Assembly (NCBI RefSeq): GCF_007858275.1
Contig: NZ_VFEV01000021.1
Location: forward strand, 1-64,000
From: Pseudomonas proteolytica
GTDB lineage: Bacteria > Pseudomonadota > Gammaproteobacteria > Pseudomonadales > Pseudomonadaceae
Reading direction: 5' to 3'
DNA: 64,000 nucleotides
Below are positions 46,505-55,443 of the stretch, one piece after another. The position numbers and the translations under genes were made by a program. The notes beneath the pieces were generated by a model. It did no database searches and had not been told where the DNA came from. It saw only the letters and a list, made by a program, of their open reading frames with translations. Position 1 is the stretch's first letter. Every line of letters starts with the position of its first letter.

Positions 46505-47782
46505 GTGGACGATTACCAGCAGACGATACGCACCTTGTCCGATCGCATTGTGCTGGCGCAAACACCGATTCGCGTCCTCGACGCTGTGAAGTGGGACGAC
46601 AACATTCGCAAGGGCTTCCTCCAGGGCAAGGGCAAGCACATGCCGGCGGTGGACCGCGATTATTACTTGAACCGGCCACTGTCGTTCGATTCGAGCAAGG
46701 TGAAGCTGGAGTTCCAGAACATCGAGCGCGATATCACCCGCCAGTTGGGCCAGTTCAATCCGGTCGGGCAGATCATGCGGCGCATGTGCAAGGAATACCG
46801 CATGGTGGTGCGCATGCTCGAAGCCCGTGGTACCGAGGACTTCGGCCTGATTTCCCAGGAGCTGTACGGCGCCGCCTCCGATGCATTCCATGCCGGCGAC
46901 CCGACCCTGGCCGACCTGGGCCTGATGCTTTCCGACTACCTGAACAACATCGACGGGCGTGGCGACCTCAAGGACGAAGCCAAGACCTTGACCGCCAAGG
47001 ACGCCGTGAGCCTGCTGCAAAGCCGCCTGAACAAGGTGTTTGGCGAGGCCGAGGAAACCATCCGCGTATTTGAGTCCGACGGCATCGTGGCCGACGCAGC
47101 GGCGGGGGCCGACTACATCAAGATCCGCGCCGATGCGATGTTCAACGAGCGCGATGTGCGGGCCCTGGAAGTCCACGAGGGGCTGGTCCACGTGGGCACC
47201 ACCCTCAATGGCCAGAACCAGCCGATCTGCACCTTCCTGTCCAAGGGGCCACCGTCGTCGACCGTGACCCAGGAAGGCCTGGCGATCCTGATGGAGATCA
47301 TCACCTTCGCCTCCTACCCCAGCCGCCTGCGCAAGTTGACCAACCGCACCCGTGCGATCCATATGGTGGAGGAGGGCGCCGATTTCCTGCAGGTGTTCGA
47401 GTTCTTCCGCGAGCAGGGCTTTGAAATGGCCGAGAGCTACGGTAATGCCAGCCGGGTATTCCGCGGCTCGACCCCGACGGGCCTGCCGTTTACCAAGGAT
47501 TTGTCCTATCTCAAGGGCTTTATCATGGTCTACAACTACATCCAGCTGGCCGTGCGCAAAGGCAAGTTGGAGCAGGTGCCGCTGTTGTTCTGCGGCAAGA
47601 CCACCCTGGAAGACATGCGCACCTTGCGCCAGTTGGTGGACGAAGGCCTGGTGGTGCCGCCTAAATACCTGCCGGACCAGTTCCGCGACATGAACGCGTT
47701 GTCGGCGTGGATGTGCTTCTCAAACTTCCTCAACCACCTGAGCCTGGATCGGATCGAGGCGGATTACTCCAACATCCTCTGA
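46505..47782 (+). CDS. QEGLA-motif protein (DUF1704, flavohemoglobin expression-modulating)
   Basis: 425 residues from a GTG at 46505. The name-giving TQEGLAILMEI lies at about residues 258-268, and a metal-like HEGLVH motif at about 226-231 is reminiscent of HExxH-type peptidase sites, so a hydrolase role is conceivable but unproven. The family (annotated from a role in flavohemoglobin expression) is otherwise uncharacterised. It follows the lipoprotein gene closely, and a REP doublet ends the pair. Confidence 0.85.
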   Translation: MDDYQQTIRTLSDRIVLAQTPIRVLDAVKWDDNIRKGFLQGKGKHMPAVDRDYYLNRPLSFDSSKVKLEFQNIERDITRQLGQFNPVGQIMRRMCKEYRMVVRMLEARGTEDFGLISQELYGAASDAFHAGDPTLADLGLMLSDYLNNIDGRGDLKDEAKTLTAKDAVSLLQSRLNKVFGEAEETIRVFESDGIVADAAAGADYIKIRADAMFNERDVRALEVHEGLVHVGTTLNGQNQPICTFLSKGPPSSTVTQEGLAILMEIITFASYPSRLRKLTNRTRAIHMVEEGADFLQVFEFFREQGFEMAESYGNASRVFRGSTPTGLPFTKDLSYLKGFIMVYNYIQLAVRKGKLEQVPLLFCGKTTLEDMRTLRQLVDEGLVVPPKYLPDQFRDMNALSAWMCFSNFLNHLSLDRIEADYSNIL

Positions 47783-47796
47783 CCCACCCCATCAAC

Positions 47797-47886
47797 TGTT
47801 GGAGCCGGCTTGCCGGCGATAGCGATCCGCCAGACAAGGCTGTATCACGGGTAGACTGCGATCGCCGGCAAGCCGGCTCCTACAGT
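47797..47886. repeat. REP doublet
   Basis: Inverted GGAGCCGGCTTGCCGGCGAT copies about 45 bp apart, between the QEGLA gene and the hydrolase gene. Confidence 0.85.
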
Positions 47887-47915
47887 GTCCTCACCCACTT
47901 ACGAGGTTTCAACGG

Positions 47916-48830
47916 ATGAGACTGCTCGCCATTCTATGCCTGCTTCTGACCCTCAATGGCTGCAGCTCGCTGTTGTTCTACCCCGAGCCCGGCCTGCCCT
48001 TTACCCCGCAACAGGCGCGCCTGGAATACCGTGACGTTACCCTGATCACCGCCGACGGCGTGCAACTGCGGGCCTGGTGGCTACCGGCCAAGCCCGGCGT
48101 GCCGCTCAAGGGCACGGTGCTGCACCTGCACGGCAACGGTGGCAACCTGTCCGGGCACCTGGGGGGCAGTTGGTGGTTGCCGGCCCAGGGCTATCAAGTG
48201 CTGATGCTGGACTACCGCGGCTATGGCGTATCGCAAGGCAAACCTTCGTTGCCGGCCATCTACCAGGACCTGGATGCCGCTTTCCAGTGGCTCGACCAGG
48301 CGCCCGAAGCCCAGGGCCAGCCGCTGGTCGTCCTGGGCCAGAGCCTGGGCGGGGCGTTGGCGGTGCATTACCTGGCGGCTCACCCTGCGCGCCAACCCCG
48401 GCTCAAGGCGCTGGTGCTGGACGGGGTGCCTGCCAGTTATCGTGATGTAGGGCAATTCGCCCTGAGTACTTCCTGGCTAACATGGCCGTTTCAGGTGCCG
48501 TTGTCATGGCTGGTGCCGGACGCCGACAGCGCGATCCACGGCATGCCACAGCTGACCGGCGTGCCAAAACTGCTGTTCCACAGTCTGGATGATCCGATCG
48601 TGCCGCTTTCCAACGGCATCCGTCTGTATCAAGCTGCGCCGCCGCCCAGGGTGCTGCAACTGACCCGGGGTGGGCATGTGCAGACCTTTGCCGACAAGAC
48701 CTGGCAAACCGTGATGCTGCGCTACCTTGACGACCCGCAGCATTTCAATGGCCTGCGCCGCCTGGGGGAGATCCCCAATTACCCGGCGGCCGCCAATCCT
48801 CAAGTTGAACCATCAGAGAGCCCGCAATGA
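47916..48830 (+). CDS. Alpha/beta hydrolase lipoprotein
   Basis: 304 residues. A lipoprotein signal peptide ends in LTLNGC (Cys about residue 16). The alpha/beta-hydrolase fold shows HLHGNGGNLSGH (oxyanion, about 68-80), the nucleophile elbow LGQSLGGAL (Ser about residue 145), Asp in FHSLDDPIV (about 224) and His in TRGGHVQTF (about 250). Such proteins are esterase or peptidase-like; the substrate is unknown. The following small gene overlaps by 4 bp. Confidence 0.87.
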   Translation: MRLLAILCLLLTLNGCSSLLFYPEPGLPFTPQQARLEYRDVTLITADGVQLRAWWLPAKPGVPLKGTVLHLHGNGGNLSGHLGGSWWLPAQGYQVLMLDYRGYGVSQGKPSLPAIYQDLDAAFQWLDQAPEAQGQPLVVLGQSLGGALAVHYLAAHPARQPRLKALVLDGVPASYRDVGQFALSTSWLTWPFQVPLSWLVPDADSAIHGMPQLTGVPKLLFHSLDDPIVPLSNGIRLYQAAPPPRVLQLTRGGHVQTFADKTWQTVMLRYLDDPQHFNGLRRLGEIPNYPAAANPQVEPSESPQ

Positions 48831-49153
48831 GCGAAGAACGCAACATGATCCCCCTGATCTTCACCGGCATCGGCACCATCATCGGCACCGTGGGTTGCCT
48901 GTGGTACTACGGTTACCTGCACTTCGCCAAGCCCGAGGATGCGTTGCTGCTCAGCGACTACACCATGCTCAAGACCGTGCCCGGCGAAGACTATAAAGTC
49001 TCCCTGACCCCGGCACCCCAGGTGGCGCAATGCGTTGATGGCGTGCTGGTGTTGTTCGACACCGAGCAAAAGGGGCTGACGGGTGTGCTGGTAAACAGCA
49101 AGAAGCAGGCAGTGCGCTGCATGGGCCAGGAAACCCCGCAGTTGGAGCAGTAA
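48827..49153 (+). CDS. Small membrane protein, unknown function
   Basis: 108 residues. One membrane helix (about 7-29, MIPLIFTGIGTIIGTVGCLWYY) near the N-terminus, with the rest of the protein outside the membrane helix and one Cys each near VAQCVDG and AVRCMGQ. It overlaps the hydrolase gene by 4 bp, so the two likely act together. I do not recognise a domain. Confidence 0.75.
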   Translation: MSEERNMIPLIFTGIGTIIGTVGCLWYYGYLHFAKPEDALLLSDYTMLKTVPGEDYKVSLTPAPQVAQCVDGVLVLFDTEQKGLTGVLVNSKKQAVRCMGQETPQLEQ

Positions 49154-49251
49154 GCAAACCGGTAATTTTTGGAACCACATCCTGTATGAAGCCACTGATT
49201 GGGGGGGCAGCACTGCTGACAAGCAACCCTTAAATTATGTGGAGTATCGCG

Positions 49252-49572
49252 ATGAGTATTGGTGGAATAGGCGGTTCAAGCGGCTTTGGTAACTTTGGCG
49301 GCGGCGGTCTTGGTGATGCCGGCAACATGGTCGGCAAGGACGTGGGCGGCGCTCAGCAGCAGGGCAAAACGGATCCTGAAGCCTTGAAAAAGCTCCTGGA
49401 GATGCTGTTGGCCAGTGCCGGTGGTGCAGGCGGCTCTCAGGGCGCTGGCGGCAGTGGCGCCGGCGGAGGGGATGAGCAAGACTCGCCACGCAATCAGATG
49501 AATGGCGAAAAACAGCAGGGTATGCAGAACATGATGCCGCAGGAGAACAACAATCCGGTCAACTTCGGCTAA
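49252..49572 (+). CDS. Glycine-rich, cysteine-free protein, harpin-like in composition
   Basis: 106 residues with GGAG upstream of the ATG at 49252. About 30 of the residues are glycine; the N-terminus is MSIGGIGGSSGFGNFGGGG, then a short helix DPEALKKLLEMLL, a second Gly-rich run and a Gln/Asn-rich end. It has no Cys, Trp, Tyr or His. This resembles harpins (HrpN, Hpa1) of type III systems, but none of those genes is here, so the likeness may be only compositional. It lies 98 bp after the small membrane protein gene. Confidence 0.6.
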   Translation: MSIGGIGGSSGFGNFGGGGLGDAGNMVGKDVGGAQQQGKTDPEALKKLLEMLLASAGGAGGSQGAGGSGAGGGDEQDSPRNQMNGEKQQGMQNMMPQENNNPVNFG

Positions 49573-49607
49573 CCGCAAGCAACCGGTCGGCAGGTGTTTC
49601 TTTTGCA

Positions 49608-49645
49608 AAAAAAAGCCCTGCCTGGAACTCAGGCAGGGCTTTCAG
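49608..49645. terminator. Bidirectional terminator
   Basis: AAAGCCCTGCCTG and CAGGCAGGGCTTT form a 13-bp stem with A and T runs on both sides, between the convergent glycine-rich and OmpA-type genes. Confidence 0.92.
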
Positions 49646-49664
49646 ACCGGTAGACGTCAGGCGG

Positions 49665-50447
49665 TTATTGCACCGAAGAACGTGGCTTGACCGGCTGGTT
49701 GTCGTTGGAGATGGTCACTTCAACGCGACGGTTCATGGCACGGCCCGAAACGCTGCCGTTATCGGCAATCGGGTATTCCTTGCCATAGCCTGCGGTTACG
49801 ATGCGGCTTGGGTTAACGCCCATCTTGATCAGCGCAACCTGTACCGAAGTGGCACGGCGCTCAGACAGGGTCTGGTTGTAGGCCGCGCTGCCGGTGCTAT
49901 CGGTGTAGCCTTCGACGATTACTTTGCGATCCGGGTTTTCCTGGAGGAATTGCGCCAGTTTGTTGATGTTCATCAGACCGCTGGATTTCAGGTCGGCCTT
50001 GTTGGTAGCGAACAGCACGTCACCGAAAGTCACCAGGGTACCGCGTTCGGTCTGCTTGGCATTCAAGCTGTTTTGCAGTTGCTTGATCTGCGCGTCACGG
50101 GCCTCGAGCAAGGCGCGGGCACGTTCGTCACCGGCATTTTTCAGCTTGGCTTCGGACTCGCGCAGGGCGATGGTGTCCTTGGCGACTTCAACGCGCTGGT
50201 TGGTCAGGTAGGCCAGTTGGTCGACCTTCTTCTCGTCTTCCTTGTCACGATAGGCCTTGTCGGCCTTGTCCAGCCATTCGCTGGCGTCCTTGGTTTCCAG
50301 GGCGGCGATTTTGGTCGCTTGCGGGTTGGCTTGCAGGGCCGAGAAATTGGTCCGTGCATTTTCCAGGTTGGCGTTAGGCGGTGTGGAGCAGGCCGCCAGT
50401 GCAACGCTCATCGCCAGCAGGGCAGGGATCATCAATTGTTTACGCAT
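49665..50447 (-). CDS. lptF: OmpA-family lipoprotein, LptF-like
   Basis: 260 residues. A lipoprotein signal (ALAAC, Cys about residue 20), a long helical middle (about 55-135, rich in Lys/Glu/Ala, probably coiled) and a C-terminal OmpA peptidoglycan-binding domain (about 138-250) with YTDSTGSAAYNQTLSERRA and NRRVEVTI. The size and neighbour gene match P. aeruginosa LptF (lipotoxin F), an outer-membrane lipoprotein linked to stress survival. It is downstream of the DUF4398 gene and probably cotranscribed with it. Confidence 0.82.
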   Translation of the reverse strand: MRKQLMIPALLAMSVALAACSTPPNANLENARTNFSALQANPQATKIAALETKDASEWLDKADKAYRDKEDEKKVDQLAYLTNQRVEVAKDTIALRESEAKLKNAGDERARALLEARDAQIKQLQNSLNAKQTERGTLVTFGDVLFATNKADLKSSGLMNINKLAQFLQENPDRKVIVEGYTDSTGSAAYNQTLSERRATSVQVALIKMGVNPSRIVTAGYGKEYPIADNGSVSGRAMNRRVEVTISNDNQPVKPRSSVQ

Positions 50448-50501
50448 AATGGTGTCGTCCTTTCAATTCGATTTCGGGTGCGATGCAAACAAGGGCGCTG
50501 C

Positions 50502-50927
50502 TTACTTCTGCTGGATCACAGCAGGACGCATGCCTTCGTTACGCAGCTCCTGAACAGCCTTCTGGGAATCCTTGAGCGCCAGATCAGCTTTGGCAGCCTG
50601 GGCCTTACGCTCTGCAACGCGAGCGTCCCACTCAGCCTGTTCGGCCAGACGACGGGCTTCGTCGTACTTCTTATCATGCATGGCCAGCTCGGCTTGCTTG
50701 AGCTTGTCCTGGGCAGCTTTCATTTCCACGGCAGCGTATTCGGTACCGCCAGCGCTGACGGCGCTGTTCACGGCCGATTGGGTCACCGCGTACTGCTCGG
50801 TCGGCGGGTTGCCGGCGCAGCCCGCGAGGACGAAGCTGGTGCCGATTGCCAACGCGGCCAATTTAAGCCCGCGCAGGTGGTTAAACGAGGATTTGGCAGT
50901 GCTGGTCTTCATCGTCTTCAACTCCAT
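50502..50927 (-). CDS. DUF4398-like envelope lipoprotein
   Basis: 141 residues. The start at 50927 has AGGAG 7 nt upstream; a second ATG at 50912 also has a possible site. Lipobox VLAGC (Cys about residue 32-33) after a long N-terminus, then a coiled helical region rich in Ala, Gln, Lys (about 50-135) and an ending RPAVIQQK. It matches DUF4398 proteins, often found beside OmpA-type lipoproteins, as here. A candidate AlgU-type promoter lies upstream. The exact role is unknown. Confidence 0.78.
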   Translation of the reverse strand: MELKTMKTSTAKSSFNHLRGLKLAALAIGTSFVLAGCAGNPPTEQYAVTQSAVNSAVSAGGTEYAAVEMKAAQDKLKQAELAMHDKKYDEARRLAEQAEWDARVAERKAQAAKADLALKDSQKAVQELRNEGMRPAVIQQK

Positions 50928-50993
50928 TGGATAACTCCTGAAAAACATCAAATCCATCTACGGTGTTCAGCGTCTGCGTTTTGGCGGTGAAGC

Positions 50994-51020
50994 TCAGTTT
51001 GCCTTTTCAAACGCCTGTTC
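50994..51020 (-). promoter_or_regulatory. Candidate AlgU (sigma-22)-type promoter
   Basis: On the minus strand GAACAG (51020-51015) and ACTGA (50998-50994) are 16 bp apart, near the GAACTT-N16/17-TCTGA consensus, about 65-90 bp upstream of the DUF4398 gene. P. aeruginosa lptF is known to belong to the AlgU regulon, which makes this plausible; the -35 and -10 matches are only partial. Confidence 0.35.
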
Positions 51021-51164
51021 CAAGTGATGGCTTACTGGCTGTGACCCGAGGCTTTTTTGAATAGTTCAGCCAAAGATGGCGATTTGCCCGAAAAAACATC
51101 TGAACAAATCTGACTGAAGGGTCAGCGTTTAAAAATCGGAACTTTTGCCATGCGCAGAGGTATG

Positions 51165-51185
51165 CCGGGCCTATAAAAGGCCCGG
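51165..51185. other. Palindrome between two minus-strand genes
   Basis: CCGGGCCT and AGGCCCGG pair around ATAAA, about 35 bp after the end of the 114-aa gene. There is no T-run on that strand, so termination is uncertain. The rest of the 50928-51220 gap holds only the candidate promoter. Confidence 0.5.
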
Positions 51186-51220
51186 TAGCCGGGGGGATGG
51201 TGTTTTTCAGCGGATGTTTA

Positions 51221-51565
51221 TCAGTGTTTCTGATCGTCAGGCATGCCCGACATATCCTGCAGGTAGCGTCGTGAAAGCGACAGGAAGCGCGGGGTTGGGC
51301 CCACGTCCTCATACAAAGGATCGCCCTCTTCATCGGTGGCAATCACATGCTGGCCCCGGATATAGGGAAAGCTGGCTTCCAGCTCTTCGAGGGCGGCGCC
51401 GATCAGCTCACCGAGCAATTCCTCGGTGCTGCGCTTGGGGTACATCTCGCGGATGGCCGCCAGCCGTGCGGCGGCCTCTACATCCAGGTGGATGGCATAT
51501 TCGGTCTTGGTCAGGCGACCCTTGGCGGTTTCTTCCCATTGCTGGGCCAGTTCTCGGATTTTCAT
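51221..51565 (-). CDS. Conserved small protein, unknown function
   Basis: 114 residues from the ATG at 51565, preceded by GAGG; the reading from 51721 adds a basic tail that does not look like part of the family. It is soluble, with an N-terminal helix-rich region (MKIRELAQQWEETAKGRL, AAARLAAIREMYPKRSTEELLGEL) and an acidic C-terminal part (IATDEEGDPLYEDVGP). The first 60 residues resemble a ribbon-helix-helix-type or antitoxin-like fold by pattern only. It is divergent from ppc. I do not recognise a function. Confidence 0.7.
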   Translation of the reverse strand: MKIRELAQQWEETAKGRLTKTEYAIHLDVEAAARLAAIREMYPKRSTEELLGELIGAALEELEASFPYIRGQHVIATDEEGDPLYEDVGPTPRFLSLSRRYLQDMSGMPDDQKH

Positions 51566-51766
51566 GGCAACCTCAGTTATGCCCAGGGTAGCGGGCGGTG
51601 ATGAGTGACCGGTCGCGGCGTGGATAACGCCACGACGTACCCTTGAGACTAGCTGCAACCCACAAAGTTGTAAGCGCGTCGCTGCCGAACATCGCTTGTA
51701 AGACCGCGCCTTGATCGGCACTCTTGCAGATCAAAGCGTCCCGGATTCCTGGCTGGAGATTGGCTG

Positions 51767-54412
51767 ATGAGCGATATCGATGCACGTTTGCGTGAAGATG
51801 TTCACCTGCTGGGTGAGCTGCTGGGCAACACGATTCGAGAGCAGTACGGTGATGAGTTCCTCGACAAGATCGAGCAGATTCGCAAAGGCGCCAAGGCCGA
51901 TCGCCGGGGTGGCGCCACGGAGGCGGCGGCCGGCGAAGAGCTCAGTGCCAGCCTCAACCAGTTGCAAGAAGACGAGTTGCTGCCGGTGGCGCGTGCGTTC
52001 AACCAGTTCCTCAACCTGGCCAATATCGCCGAGCAGTATCAACTGATTCACCGGCGCGATGAATCACAGCCGGCCCCGTTCGAATCGCGGGTACTGCCCG
52101 AGTTGCTGGCGCGCTTGCAGCGTGAAGGCCATAGCAGCGAATCCCTGGCCCGGCAGTTGGCGCGCCTGGAAATCGAGTTGGTGCTCACCGCCCACCCGAC
52201 CGAGGTTGCGCGCCGCACGCTGATCCAGAAATACGACGCTATCGCCGCACAATTGGCCTTGCAGGATCACCGTGACCTGACCAGCGCTGAGCGCGAGCAG
52301 ATTCGCCAACGTTTGCAACGGCTGATCGCCGAAGCCTGGCACACCGAAGAAATTCGCCGCACCCGGCCCACTCCGGTGGACGAGGCCAAGTGGGGATTCG
52401 CGGTGATCGAGCATTCGCTGTGGCATGCCATCCCCAACTACCTGCGCAAAGCCGATCAAGCCTTGTACGCCGCCACCGGCCTGCGCCTGCCCTTGGAGGC
52501 GGCACCGATCCGCTTTGCCTCGTGGATGGGCGGTGACCGCGACGGCAACCCCAACGTGACGGCACCCGTGACCCGCGAAGTGCTACTGCTGGCGCGCTGG
52601 ATGGCTGCGGACCTGTACTTGCGCGATATCGATCACCTGGCATCCGAACTGTCGATGCAGCAGGCCAGCCCTGAGTTGCAGGCCAAGGTCGGTGACAGCG
52701 TCGAGCCTTACCGGGCCTTGCTCAAGCAACTGCGCGAACGCCTGCGCGCCACACGCAATTGGGCGCATGCAGCGTTGACCAGCAGCACCCCGGCGCCGGC
52801 CGATGTATTGCAAAACAACCGCGACCTGCTGGAGCCGCTGGAGTTGTGCTACCAGTCCCTGCACGCCTGCGGCATGGGGGTGATTGCCGACGGCCCGCTG
52901 CTTGATTGCCTGCGCCGTGCGGTAACGTTTGGCCTGTTCCTAGTACGCCTGGACGTGCGCCAGGACTCCAGCCGGCATTCGGCGGCGATGACCGAGATCA
53001 CCGACTACCTGGGCCTGGGCCGCTATGAAGACTGGGACGAAGACGCGCGCATCACCTTCCTGATGAAGGAGCTGGCCAACCGTCGCCCGTTGTTGCCAGG
53101 CTACTTCAAGCCTTCGGCCGACACCGCCGAAGTGCTCAATACCTGTAAGGAAATTGCCGCTGCGCCGGCGGCGTCCCTCGGTTCCTACGTCATCTCCATG
53201 GCGGGCGCGGCATCCGATGTGTTGGCGGTGCAGTTGCTGCTCAAGGAGTCCGGGGTGCAGCGGCCGATGCGCGTGGTGCCGTTGTTCGAGACCCTGGCCG
53301 ACCTGGACAACGCCGGCCCGGTGATCGAACGCCTGTTGCTGTTGCCCGGCTACCGCGCGCGGTTGCAAGGCCCGCAGGAAGTGATGATCGGCTATTCGGA
53401 CTCGGCCAAGGACGCTGGCACCACCGCTGCCGCCTGGGCCCAGTACCGGGCCCAGGAGCGCCTGGTGGATATCTGCCGCGAGCAGCAGGTGGAACTGTTG
53501 TTGTTCCATGGGCGCGGTGGCACCGTTGGCCGTGGCGGCGGCCCGGCCCACGCGGCGATTCTGTCGCAGCCGCCGGGTTCGGTCGCCGGGCGTTTTCGCA
53601 CCACCGAGCAAGGCGAGATGATTCGCTTCAAGTTCGGCTTGCCGGATATCGCCGAGCAGAACCTCAATCTGTACCTGGCCGCGGTGCTGGAGGCGACCTT
53701 GTTGCCACCGCCGCCACCGGAGCCGGCCTGGCGGCATTTGATGGATGAGTTGGCGGCCGATGGCGTCAGCGCCTATCGCGCCGTGGTGCGGGAAAATCCG
53801 CAGTTCGTCGAGTACTTCCGCCAGTCCACGCCCGAACAGGAGCTGGGCCGCTTGCCCCTGGGCAGTCGCCCGGCCAAGCGCCGTGCGGGAGGCATCGAAA
53901 GCCTGCGGGCGATCCCGTGGATTTTCGGCTGGACCCAGACCCGCCTGATGCTGCCGGCCTGGCTGGGTTGGGAAGCGGCCTTGAGCAAGGCCCTAGAGCG
54001 TGGCGAAGGCGAGTTGCTGGGGCAGATGCGCGAACAGTGGCCGTTTTTCCGCACCCGTATCGACATGCTGGAAATGGTCCTGGCCAAGGCCGACGCCGAT
54101 ATCGCCCGCCTGTATGACGAGCGTCTGGTGCAGCCTGACCTGCTGCCACTGGGGGCGCATTTACGCGACCTATTGTCGCAGGCGTGCGCGGTGGTGCTTG
54201 GCCTGACCGGGCAATCGCAGTTGCTGGCGCACAGTCCCGACACCCTGGAGTTCATCCGCCTGCGCAACACCTACCTCGACCCGTTGCACCTGTTGCAGGC
54301 CGAACTGCTGGCCCGGTCCCGCCAGCAGGAAGCGACACAGGACAGCCCTCTGGAACAGGCGCTGCTGGTGTCCGTGGCCGGTATTGCCGCCGGGCTGCGT
54401 AATACCGGCTGA
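51767..54412 (+). CDS. ppc: Phosphoenolpyruvate carboxylase
   Basis: 881 residues, the usual bacterial length. It makes oxaloacetate from PEP and bicarbonate, feeding the TCA cycle. Seen: the catalytic-His motif VLTAHPTEVARR (about 140-152), GGDRDGNPNV (about 255), FHGRGGTVGRGGGP (about 580-594) and the C-terminal RNTG that belongs to the active site. GGAG precedes the start. It is divergent from the 114-aa gene, and a terminator follows. Confidence 0.97.
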   Translation: MSDIDARLREDVHLLGELLGNTIREQYGDEFLDKIEQIRKGAKADRRGGATEAAAGEELSASLNQLQEDELLPVARAFNQFLNLANIAEQYQLIHRRDESQPAPFESRVLPELLARLQREGHSSESLARQLARLEIELVLTAHPTEVARRTLIQKYDAIAAQLALQDHRDLTSAEREQIRQRLQRLIAEAWHTEEIRRTRPTPVDEAKWGFAVIEHSLWHAIPNYLRKADQALYAATGLRLPLEAAPIRFASWMGGDRDGNPNVTAPVTREVLLLARWMAADLYLRDIDHLASELSMQQASPELQAKVGDSVEPYRALLKQLRERLRATRNWAHAALTSSTPAPADVLQNNRDLLEPLELCYQSLHACGMGVIADGPLLDCLRRAVTFGLFLVRLDVRQDSSRHSAAMTEITDYLGLGRYEDWDEDARITFLMKELANRRPLLPGYFKPSADTAEVLNTCKEIAAAPAASLGSYVISMAGAASDVLAVQLLLKESGVQRPMRVVPLFETLADLDNAGPVIERLLLLPGYRARLQGPQEVMIGYSDSAKDAGTTAAAWAQYRAQERLVDICREQQVELLLFHGRGGTVGRGGGPAHAAILSQPPGSVAGRFRTTEQGEMIRFKFGLPDIAEQNLNLYLAAVLEATLLPPPPPEPAWRHLMDELAADGVSAYRAVVRENPQFVEYFRQSTPEQELGRLPLGSRPAKRRAGGIESLRAIPWIFGWTQTRLMLPAWLGWEAALSKALERGEGELLGQMREQWPFFRTRIDMLEMVLAKADADIARLYDERLVQPDLLPLGAHLRDLLSQACAVVLGLTGQSQLLAHSPDTLEFIRLRNTYLDPLHLLQAELLARSRQQEATQDSPLEQALLVSVAGIAAGLRNTG

Positions 54413-54442
54413 CATTTCTGACGTGTTCTCAAGGGCTTGCAT

Positions 54443-54488
54443 ACAAAACCGCCGGTTGACCCGAAAGGGCTCTGCCGGCGGTTTTGTG
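54443..54488 (+). terminator. Rho-independent terminator after ppc
   Basis: ACAAAACCGCCGG and CCGGCGGTTTTGT form a 13-bp stem around a 19-nt loop, 30 bp after the ppc stop. Confidence 0.88.
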
Positions 54489-54705
54489 TCGGGGTTGCAC
54501 CAAGGGATACCGCGACCAAAAGGCTTGTGTGGTGCGGGTTCTTCCGACTTTTGGCGGCTTGTGTGGTTAGGGCTCGCTGTGTATCTTGATCAGCCTTTGG
54601 CCGTTTGGGCGGCCTGGATTCGTATTTTTACGAGCATATTCTACGAGATTGGCCCCACGCGGCGAATCCGAGCGTCATCTCTATAAAAAATTGAGGAGCA
54701 CATCG

Positions 54706-55353
54706 ATGCGCGTCATTCTGCTGGGAGCTCCCGGGGCCGGTAAAGGTACTCAGGCAAAGTTCATCACTGAAAAGTTCGGCATTCCACAAATCTCCACTGG
54801 CGACATGCTGCGCGCTGCCGTCAAGGCCGGCACCGAGCTGGGCCTGATCGCCAAGAGCGTGATGGACAGCGGTGGCCTGGTCTCCGATGACCTGATCATC
54901 AACCTGGTCAAGGAACGCATCAGCCAGGAAGACTGCAAGAACGGTTTCCTGTTCGACGGTTTCCCACGCACCATTCCCCAGGCCGAAGCCCTGGTGAAGG
55001 CGGGCGTTGAACTGGACGCCGTGGTCGAAATCGCCGTTGAAGATGAAGAGATCGTCCAGCGTATTGCCGGTCGCCGCGTTCACGAAGCGTCGGGCCGCGT
55101 CTACCACATCGTCTACAACCCGCCAAAAGTGGCTGGCAAGGATGATGTAACCGGTGACGACCTGGTACAGCGCAAAGACGATACCGAAGAAACCGTGCGT
55201 CATCGCCTGTCGGTCTACCACTCCCAGACCAAGCCGCTGGTGGAGTTCTACCAGAAGCTGTCGGCTGCCCAGGGCAAGCCGAAATACAGCCACATCCCAG
55301 GCGTTGGTTCGGTTGAAGCCATCACCGCCAAGGTGCTGCAAGCGCTGAACTGA
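54706..55353 (+). CDS. adk: Adenylate kinase
   Basis: 215 residues from the ATG at 54706 with GAGGAG upstream; the longer reading from 54586 is not supported. It interconverts ATP, AMP and ADP. P-loop LLGAPGAGKGTQ (about 4-15), AMP site TGDMLRAAVKAG (about 31-42), FDGFPRTIPQAE (about 84-95) and a LID domain (about 125-160) without the zinc-binding Cys cluster. tsaB follows after a terminator. Confidence 0.97.
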   Translation: MRVILLGAPGAGKGTQAKFITEKFGIPQISTGDMLRAAVKAGTELGLIAKSVMDSGGLVSDDLIINLVKERISQEDCKNGFLFDGFPRTIPQAEALVKAGVELDAVVEIAVEDEEIVQRIAGRRVHEASGRVYHIVYNPPKVAGKDDVTGDDLVQRKDDTEETVRHRLSVYHSQTKPLVEFYQKLSAAQGKPKYSHIPGVGSVEAITAKVLQALN

Positions 55354-55373
55354 TCTGACGATCGGCTTGATGT

Positions 55374-55404
55374 TCAACGGCCCGCTTGCGGGCCGTTGTT
55401 GTTT
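55374..55404 (+). terminator. Rho-independent terminator after adk
   Basis: CAACGGCCCGC and GCGGGCCGTTG form the stem around TT, followed by TTGTTT, 20 bp after adk. Confidence 0.9.
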
Positions 55405-55443
55405 ATACTGGCGCACTTTTTTTCGATTTGGACACCCACACCG

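Noticed and set aside
51566..51721. 52-residue extension of the 114-aa protein
   Set aside because: It is basic, lacks a ribosome site, and lies in the ppc upstream region.
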